Positions 6,900 to 11,001 of a stretch of DNA of 11,001 bases are shown piece by piece. Each line of letters opens with the position of its first letter. Position 1 is the stretch's first letter. Both the position numbers and the translations under genes were made by a program. Source of the DNA: VFKI01 sp033762075 (lineage in GTDB: Bacteria; Pseudomonadota; Gammaproteobacteria; DSM-16500); NCBI GenBank assembly GCA_033762075.1, contig JANRLY010000055.1:1-11001 (forward strand), in the 5' to 3' direction. The notes beneath the pieces were generated by a model. The model was not told where the DNA came from, did no database searches, and saw only the letters and a program-made list of their open reading frames with translations.

Positions 6900-7557
6900 C
6901 GGCTAAAGATACTTGTTCTATTGTTGTTTCGTCTGGAGGGGTCGTTTCTTCGAATTGGGTTAATTCGAGTTGGACTTGTTTTTGTGTTGCTGGCGCCGCA
7001 TGATTTTCTGGGTCAGAAAATTCAGGTAACGGTGGTAAATCCTCTAAGCTTTTTAAATGGAAATGATCGAGGAATGTTTTTGTTGTGCCATAAAGAGCAG
7101 GCTTGCCGGGTAAATCTCTGTAACCTAAAACGCGCACCCATTCACGCTCAAGTAAAGTGCGCATAATGTGCGAGCTCACTGTCACACCGCGGATGTCTTC
7201 GATTTCGGCGCGTGTGATCGGTTGGCGCCAAGCTACCAGGGCAAGGGTTTCTAAGAGAGCACGTGAATAGCGTTGAGGGCGTTCATCCCAGAGTTTGGCT
7301 AACCAAGGGCTGAATTCAGTGCAAGAACGGAATTGCCAACCACTTGACACTTCGCTTAGCTCAATCCCACGATCTGTATAAAATGCACGTAAGTCTTGTA
7401 ATGCAGTACGAATCTCAGCGGTAGTGGGCTGTGTGTCTTCATCAAAAAGCTTTTGAATAGCAGCAACCGTAAGTGGACGACCAGCGACCATAAGAGCTGC
7501 TTCGATAATCTGCTGTAGTTTTTCCATACGATCACGCAACAGTGAATAAAGCGCCAT
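6892..7557 (-). CDS. scpB: Segregation and condensation protein B
   Basis: ScpB dimerises and binds ScpA, and together with SMC forms the bacterial condensin that compacts and segregates the chromosome. The 221-residue protein has the expected two winged-helix domains. The first (about 12-90) includes IIEAALMVAGRPLT and the GWQFR strand; the second (about 95-175) includes RYSRALLETLALVAWRQPITRAEIEDIRGV and ends GKPALYGTTKTFLDHF. An acidic Gln/Glu/Thr-rich tail follows. The start is uncertain: the ATG at 7557 gives MALYSLLRDR before the usual family start, while the ATG at 7527 (MEKLQQIIEA) matches where ScpB proteins normally begin. Neither has a clear ribosome site. Translation may depend on coupling to upstream sequence (see the 7562-7633 element). 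It lies 82 nt after scpA and overlaps rluB by 8 nt. Confidence 0.95.
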   Translation of the reverse strand: MALYSLLRDRMEKLQQIIEAALMVAGRPLTVAAIQKLFDEDTQPTTAEIRTALQDLRAFYTDRGIELSEVSSGWQFRSCTEFSPWLAKLWDERPQRYSRALLETLALVAWRQPITRAEIEDIRGVTVSSHIMRTLLEREWVRVLGYRDLPGKPALYGTTKTFLDHFHLKSLEDLPPLPEFSDPENHAAPATQKQVQLELTQFEETTPPDETTIEQVSLADE

Positions 7558-7561
7558 GATA

Positions 7562-7633
7562 TCAGGTGATGAAGATATTGTCAGCCGGCATTAGAGTCTC
7601 TCCTCATTTACTTCGCTTAGGCGAAAATGAGGA
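7562..7633 (-). promoter_or_regulatory. scpA-scpB intercistronic hairpin and 9-codon mini-ORF
   Basis: Read on the minus strand, TCCTCATTT (from 7633) pairs with AAATGAGGA (to 7601), and TCGC pairs with GCGA inside it, with a 3-nt bulge and a CTAA loop. The 3' arm contains AGGA, which with the following G forms a good Shine-Dalgarno sequence. Eight nt after AGGAG lies an ATG (7591) opening a 9-codon frame, MPADNIFIT, with its TGA at 7564-7562, four bases before the scpB ATG. There is no T-run, so it is not a terminator. A regulatory role is inference. Confidence 0.3.
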
Positions 7634-7639
7634 TAGCTG

Positions 7640-8491
7640 CTACGCTTCTTGATCAATGGAAACGGTTTGTTTGATTGGCTCTGCCTTCTTTAAATAAATC
7701 GGCGCAAAAGGCTCAGCTTGGACAAATTCAATGAGATGCTCTTTGAGTAATTCAAGCATAGCGAGGAAGGTAACAACAACACCACGACGTCCTTCTGTGG
7801 GTGTAAAAAGACTTGAAAATGAGGCAAATTCTTTCTCTTGGAGAGTTGTTAAAATTGTAGTCATGCGTTCGCGGACAGAGAGAGGTTCTTGGTAAATCGC
7901 ATGGCTAGCATGTAATTTGGCGCGCTGTAAAACTTCAGCAAATGCGAGCATTAACTCCTGAAGTGATACGGTAGGTTGAGGCCGTGTTATCGGTAGGGCC
8001 TCGATTTTGGCTTGACCAATGTAGAAGTCACGACCTTCTTGGGGCAGCTCATGCAGTTTTTCAGCTGCATGCTTGATGCGTTCGTATTCCTGCAAACGTC
8101 GGATCAATTCAGCACGCGGGTCTTCATCGGTATTTTCAAGAGACGGCGGTCTGGGTAATAACATTCGCGATTTGATTTCAGCGAGCAAGGCAGCCATGAC
8201 TAAATATTCGGCGGCCAGCTCAAGGGATAATTCTTTCATTAAATCGACATATTCCATGTATTGTTTGGTAACTTCTGCAATTGGAATATCGAGAATGTCG
8301 AGGTTTTGTTTTTTAATGAGATACAGTAAAAGATCGAGGGGGCCTTCGAAGGTTTCCAGGATGACTTCCATCGCATCCGGTGGGATGTAAAGATCTTTGG
8401 GCAGATCGGCAAATGCTTGGCCGCGTACGACAGCGATGGGCTGGGGTACGGCTTCTTGCTCGGGTGTGATATCAACTTCAAGAGTGTTCAT
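7640..8491 (-). CDS. scpA: Segregation and condensation protein A
   Basis: ScpA is the kleisin subunit that bridges the SMC heads in bacterial condensin and recruits ScpB. The protein has 283 residues. It begins with an extension of about 40 residues, with DLPKDLYIPPDA as seen in gammaproteobacterial ScpAs. The kleisin N-terminal domain follows: FEGPLDLLLYLIKKQNLDILDIPIAEVTKQYMEY from about 48, then AAEYLVMAALLAEIKSRMLLP (93-113). The middle is a charged helix (125-150). The C-terminal winged-helix domain spans about 205-270, with FSSLF, VVTFLAMLELLKE and PIYLKK. The ATG at 8491 has no Shine-Dalgarno sequence, and a predicted promoter would start transcription at or next to it, so the mRNA may be leaderless. 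It is the first gene of scpA-scpB-rluB-DUF2845; a REP-like palindrome and the methyltransferase gene lie upstream on the same strand. Confidence 0.95.
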   Translation of the reverse strand: MNTLEVDITPEQEAVPQPIAVVRGQAFADLPKDLYIPPDAMEVILETFEGPLDLLLYLIKKQNLDILDIPIAEVTKQYMEYVDLMKELSLELAAEYLVMAALLAEIKSRMLLPRPPSLENTDEDPRAELIRRLQEYERIKHAAEKLHELPQEGRDFYIGQAKIEALPITRPQPTVSLQELMLAFAEVLQRAKLHASHAIYQEPLSVRERMTTILTTLQEKEFASFSSLFTPTEGRRGVVVTFLAMLELLKEHLIEFVQAEPFAPIYLKKAEPIKQTVSIDQEA

Positions 8492-8498
8492 GGGAGGT

Positions 8499-8527
8499 AT
8501 ATTACATGAAGATCATTTGGCTGTCAT
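8499..8527 (-). promoter_or_regulatory. Putative scpA promoter, possibly leaderless
   Basis: On the minus strand, ATGACA (8527-8522, 5 of 6 to TTGACA) is followed after exactly 17 nt by TAATAT (8504-8499, 4 of 6 to TATAAT). Only 7 nt separate the -10 from the scpA ATG, so transcription would begin at or beside the start codon. The -35 overlaps the terminal GTCAT/ATGAC of the adjacent palindrome, which would have supplied it. Confidence 0.4.
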
Positions 8528-8601
8528 TCCGCGCAGGTTTTAGCGCGGAAACTAGTGTCTTTAAGGCGCTGGGTCCCGCGCTAAAAGCACGCGCGGATGA
8601 C
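8523..8601. repeat. REP-like palindrome upstream of scpA
   Basis: This 79-nt imperfect palindrome is bounded by GTCAT (8523) and ATGAC (8601). The inner stem TTTTAGCGCGG (8538-8548) pairs perfectly with CCGCGCTAAAA (8576-8586). The outer arms also pair, GTCATTCCGCGC against GCGCGGATGAC with a slip. It is far more GC-rich than its surroundings and resembles the widespread GTCATTCCCGCG-type bacterial REP sequences. It occupies most of the 127-nt gap between the methyltransferase gene and scpA. Confidence 0.75.
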
Positions 8602-8618
8602 ATAGTTGAATAGCTTAA

Positions 8619-9314
8619 CTATTTAGCCTCTAAGACCCACAGCGGATATCGACCTAAAGTACCCATATCTTTCACCGTGAAATATTTTGAAGCAGCAGCG
8701 CGGATTTTTTCGTCGGTATAATTGCTGGCTTCTTCAGGGGAAGACGCTTGCACATAACGCTGACAGGTTTCGAATTCGACGCGATTATTAAAGATTAAAC
8801 GACCCGAGCAAACGCGGCGAAGATAGCTGAAAATTTTATCGTGGTCACGATAACAAGCAGGGGAGCGATCACTGCCAAAATAAAGGTATTGGTAGGTATT
8901 TACTAAAAGTGCAGTTTCGAAAGGACCGCCTAATTGGTCAATTTGTTCGGCTAATTCATGTAACTGTAAACAGCGAAAATTGACAGTATTATCGTGATAA
9001 TAAGCTTTTAATTGATGGCAAAAATCAATTTCATATTCAAAAATATCAACGCCAAGGCTGCGCTTTGAATGATAAGTTTGGCTTGCAGTAAAGACAAAAA
9101 AACCTTTAGAGCAACTGAGATCAAGAAAGCTCTGCATTGCTTCAGGATAATATTTGCGAAGCTTGCGATAACGCACAGCCAATTTGCATTTTGGTTTTAA
9201 ACCATCCTCAGTGATTTTAAAGGTATGGTTACCTGGGTATGAATCTTCTGCATAGGCGCGAATCTCTGCGCTCAATGAGATAGAGGGACGAGAGGTCGGA
9301 AGAGTTTGCGACAT
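8619..9314 (-). CDS. Putative class I SAM-dependent methyltransferase
   Basis: This is a 231-residue soluble protein. The centre has a Rossmann-type methyltransferase pattern: FLDLSCSKGFFVF (63-75) as motif I, a form with Ser/Cys/Lys where the usual Gly residues lie; SLGVDIFE (87-93) with Asp90 as the probable ribose-binding acidic residue; and ALLVNTYQYLYFG (135-147) as the motif IV strand. The last part, GRLIFNN (171-177) and YPLWVLEA (223-230), fits late beta-strands of the fold. The substrate is unknown. It lies upstream of scpA on the same strand and diverges from tsaC. The start is uncertain: the ATG at 9314 has an AGGT about 10 nt upstream and fits a promoter at 9349-9377; the ATG at 9323 adds three residues, and earlier starts (ATG 9353, TTG 9377) lie at or above that promoter. 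The gene call is firm; the methyltransferase call is moderate. Confidence 0.75.
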   Translation of the reverse strand: MSQTLPTSRPSISLSAEIRAYAEDSYPGNHTFKITEDGLKPKCKLAVRYRKLRKYYPEAMQSFLDLSCSKGFFVFTASQTYHSKRSLGVDIFEYEIDFCHQLKAYYHDNTVNFRCLQLHELAEQIDQLGGPFETALLVNTYQYLYFGSDRSPACYRDHDKIFSYLRRVCSGRLIFNNRVEFETCQRYVQASSPEEASNYTDEKIRAAASKYFTVKDMGTLGRYPLWVLEAK

Positions 9315-9348
9315 AATGCTCATAACCTGATTTAAAAGATAGGCCGAG

Positions 9349-9377
9349 AGCATAGCGGGACTGTACAAAAAAAGCAA
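9349..9377 (-). promoter_or_regulatory. Putative promoter of the methyltransferase gene
   Basis: On the minus strand, TTGCTT (9377-9372) and TATGCT (9354-9349) are separated by 17 nt. Transcription would begin near 9342, upstream of the ATGs at 9323 and 9314 but below those at 9353 and 9377. It lies back-to-back with the tsaC promoter. Both boxes match the consensus only partly. Confidence 0.35.
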
Positions 9378-9380
9378 ATC

Positions 9381-9407
9381 ATGACAGTGATCGAGAGATC
9401 ATATAAT
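9381..9407 (+). promoter_or_regulatory. Putative tsaC promoter
   Basis: ATGACA (9381-9386, 5 of 6 to TTGACA) and a perfect TATAAT (9402-9407) are separated by 15 nt, slightly short of optimum. Transcription would start near 9414 and give a leader of about 25 nt. No clear Shine-Dalgarno sequence is seen close to the tsaC ATG at 9439. Confidence 0.55.
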
Positions 9408-9438
9408 ATGCGCAGGATGGTTATTTTATAGATACGTT

Positions 9439-10365
9439 ATGACTCAAGAAACTTCCCTTAATCAAGCTGTCGAAATCTTGCGTGTCGGTGGTTTAGTTGC
9501 GATTCCGACTGAGACAGTTTACGGACTGGGCGCAGATGCGCGCAATGAAAATGCGCTCAAGAAAATTTTTGCTGCAAAGGGTCGTCCTGCGGATCATCCT
9601 TTAATTGTGCATATTGGGGATATTTCTCAGCTAAAGGATTGGGCGCGCGATATTCCAGAGACGGTTTATCTTTTGGCAAAACATTTTTGGCCGGGGCCTT
9701 TGACGCTTATTTTGAAAAAGAACCCGGACGTCTCAGATTTTGTGACGGGCCAACAAGACAGTATTGGTTTACGTATTCCATCGCATCCGATAGCGCTTGC
9801 TCTGTTGAAAAAATTTGGCAGTGGCATTGCAGCGCCATCCGCTAATCGTTTTGGTCATATTAGTCCAACAACAGCAGAAGCCGTTCGCGAAGAGCTAGGC
9901 GAAGCAGTTGATCTCATTTTAGAAGGTGGACAATGCGAAAGGGGATTAGAATCAACGATTTTAAATCTCAGTGCAGACGCGCCTGTTATTCTGCGACCTG
10001 GAATGATTTCTCGTGCGTCACTTGAGAAAATATTAAAGCAGGAAATTGTGATGACACAAAATAATGCGCCGCGTGTGTCGGGTTCTTTAGAATCTCATTA
10101 TGCGCCGCGTACACCGACAAAGTTATTTTCTGAAGATGTTAGATCGCTTGATGAAAACATCGCGATTTTGAGTTATTCAGGTAAACCATTTTCAAAAGGT
10201 GTTGTTGTAAAACTGTCTTCTGATCCTGAAAAATACGCGCATGATTTATATCAAACCTTGCGTGAGCTAGACCATCAACATTTTTCTACACTTTGGATTG
10301 AGCGCGTGCCTGAAACGTCGGAATGGGATGCGGTGCGTGATCGGTTAGTTAGGGCGAGTAGTTAA
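9439..10365 (+). CDS. tsaC: L-threonylcarbamoyladenylate synthase, Sua5 type
   Basis: The enzyme makes threonylcarbamoyl-AMP from threonine, bicarbonate and ATP, the first step of t6A37 formation in tRNAs reading ANN codons. The 308-residue protein has the YrdC/TsaC catalytic domain (about 5-200): PTETVYGLGADA (23-34), KGRPADHPL (47-55), WPGPLTLIL (84-92), GLRIPSHP (110-117), APSANRFGHISPT (132-144), ESTILNL (171-177) and LRPGMIS (185-191). A linker with SHYAPRTP (219-226) leads into a C-terminal Sua5 domain of about 80 residues. This makes it the longer Sua5/YwlC form rather than the roughly 190-residue TsaC/YrdC of E. coli. The ATG at 9439 places the family N-terminus correctly and is preceded by a promoter. 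It diverges from the methyltransferase gene and converges on icd. Confidence 0.95.
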   Translation: MTQETSLNQAVEILRVGGLVAIPTETVYGLGADARNENALKKIFAAKGRPADHPLIVHIGDISQLKDWARDIPETVYLLAKHFWPGPLTLILKKNPDVSDFVTGQQDSIGLRIPSHPIALALLKKFGSGIAAPSANRFGHISPTTAEAVREELGEAVDLILEGGQCERGLESTILNLSADAPVILRPGMISRASLEKILKQEIVMTQNNAPRVSGSLESHYAPRTPTKLFSEDVRSLDENIAILSYSGKPFSKGVVVKLSSDPEKYAHDLYQTLRELDHQHFSTLWIERVPETSEWDAVRDRLVRASS

Positions 10366-10399
10366 AGTCAAATTGTCTTGTAAATATTTACAGCCACAT

Positions 10400-10509
10400 C
10401 GTCATTGCGAGGAGACGGAGTGTTTCGACGAAGCAATCCAGTTTTTAAAAGCTGGATTGCTGCGCCTGATCCCGGATCAAGTCCGGGACTCCGCGGGCTC
10501 GCAATGACG
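10400..10509. repeat. 110-nt composite palindrome between tsaC and icd
   Basis: The outer arms CGTCATTGCGAG (10400-10411) and CTCGCAATGACG (10498-10509) are perfect 12-bp inverted repeats. They enclose two hairpins: AGCAATCCAG (10432-10441) with CTGGATTGCT (10452-10461), and TCCCGGA (10470-10476) with TCCGGGA (10482-10488). The arm sequence belongs to a widespread intergenic repeat type seen in many bacterial genomes, including Rickettsiales and Legionellales. It lies between convergent genes, a typical REP position, and could act as a two-way transcription barrier, although no T-run follows it. Confidence 0.85.
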
Positions 10510-10537
10510 AGTTCTTGTTGTAGTTTTTTGAGAGCAA

Positions 10538-11001
10538 TCACTCCCCTTGCGCCATCGAATATCCCGGTTTACCATCGAAATCATATAAATTTTCTGTTTT
10601 GATGACATCAAATCCTGCAGAATTAAATTGTTGCAGTAAATCGATGATATCTTGATGGGTGACAGGATCTTGATTGTTTTTATCACGTAAAAAACGACAG
10701 CTACAATGACCCACATAAGGGGCATCAATCATGCAGTTCGGCCAAATTTTTAAACCGCGACTGGTAATGATGCTGAGCATTAAATTATTTTTGATGGCGG
10801 AAATTTTTTCGCCAAGCACTTTCTCATTGTAGTGTGCATTATCAATAAAAATATCTACCCCGCTTAAAGTTTTTTTTGCGAGAGGTTTACGCGCTGCGCC
10901 GTAGCATTCAATTCTCGCTTGGACATTTTTTTCGTAATTTGCCGGTTTAAAAATCGTTGGTTTTTGTCTTAAACGTGCAATGACAGCTTCAGCAAATTCT
11001 G
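10538..11001 (-). CDS. icd: Isocitrate dehydrogenase, C-terminal part (partial)
   Basis: This is the last 154 codons of a minus-strand gene that continues past the right edge. The visible protein matches the C-terminal extension of the Rickettsia-type NADP isocitrate dehydrogenase: ARLRQKPTIFKPANY, then GVDIFIDN, a short helical stretch, SRGLKIWPN, CSCRFL, the helix DIIDLLQQFNSAGFDVIKTE, and the ending NLYDFDGKPGYSMAQGE. Rickettsial Icd ends with the closely similar pattern FEFDG...YSLAQGE. The catalytic Rossmann-like domain lies outside the window. The enzyme oxidises isocitrate to 2-oxoglutarate in the TCA cycle. The extension forms a separate alpha/beta domain absent from the E. coli enzyme of about 416 residues. 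The reading frame stays open from 11001 to the TGA at 10538. It converges on tsaC across the 110-nt palindrome. Confidence 0.87.
   Translation of the reverse strand, partial: EFAEAVIARLRQKPTIFKPANYEKNVQARIECYGAARKPLAKKTLSGVDIFIDNAHYNEKVLGEKISAIKNNLMLSIITSRGLKIWPNCMIDAPYVGHCSCRFLRDKNNQDPVTHQDIIDLLQQFNSAGFDVIKTENLYDFDGKPGYSMAQGE

Noticed and set aside
6843..7166. Plus-strand ORF of 107 codons
   Set aside because: It is antisense to the rluB start and the scpB 3' half, both clearly coding.
8073..8390. Plus-strand ORF of 105 codons
   Set aside because: It is antisense to scpA; the Ser/Arg-rich translation is typical of a shadow frame.
10405..10602. Plus-strand ORF of 65 codons
   Set aside because: It is mostly a translation of the 110-nt palindrome, and its end overlaps icd on the other strand. 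Such frames are common artefacts of this repeat type.

Overview
The window reads as chromosomal DNA of an AT-rich gammaproteobacterium, probably from an intracellular or protist-associated lineage such as Legionellales. The gammaproteobacterial assignment rests on three things: the adjacent scpA-scpB-rluB block, the extended N-terminus of ScpA (the stretch before its FEGPLDLLLYLI motif is typical of gammaproteobacteria), and a YfaY-like CinA homologue. The order-level guess is weaker. It rests on an isocitrate dehydrogenase with the C-terminal extension I know from Rickettsia, a helical-repeat protein, and an unusual eukaryote-like phosphoesterase.

Layout. Positions 74-3000 hold two minus-strand accessory genes: a HEAT-like helical-repeat protein and a PPP/calcineurin-type metallophosphoesterase. 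Positions 3000-3600 are mostly noncoding and contain one tiny plus-strand gene for a 60-residue, highly polar, hydrophilin-like protein. It has a sigma-S-like -10 element, a strong hairpin behind it, and a related 50-nt palindrome on each side. Positions 3605-4717 (minus) encode a CinA/YfaY-like protein whose C-terminal deamidase domain is shortened and degenerate. It diverges from an unrecognised 202-residue protein (4821-5429, plus). That gene runs tail-to-tail into, and overlaps by 38 nt, the last gene of the next operon.

The conserved core is the minus-strand block scpA (8491-7640), scpB (7557-6892), rluB (6899-5934) and a secreted double-DUF2845 protein (5937-5392). The last three overlap as coupled cistrons. 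ScpA and ScpB are the non-SMC subunits of the condensin complex that organises the chromosome; RluB modifies 23S rRNA. Upstream are a REP-like palindrome, a putative SAM-dependent methyltransferase (minus) and, divergently, a Sua5-type TsaC (plus) for t6A tRNA modification. A 110-nt composite palindrome separates tsaC from the 3' end of a convergent icd gene that runs off the right edge.

No CRISPR array, tRNA, rRNA, insertion sequence or defence island is visible. No region longer than about 250 nt lacks a gene. I do not see a complete new multi-gene system. The best candidates for something undescribed are the palindrome-flanked mini-gene at 3029-3595, the altered metal site of the phosphoesterase, and the regulatory architecture of scpA/scpB: a putative leaderless start whose -35 lies at a REP end, and an intercistronic hairpin that masks a Shine-Dalgarno sequence.
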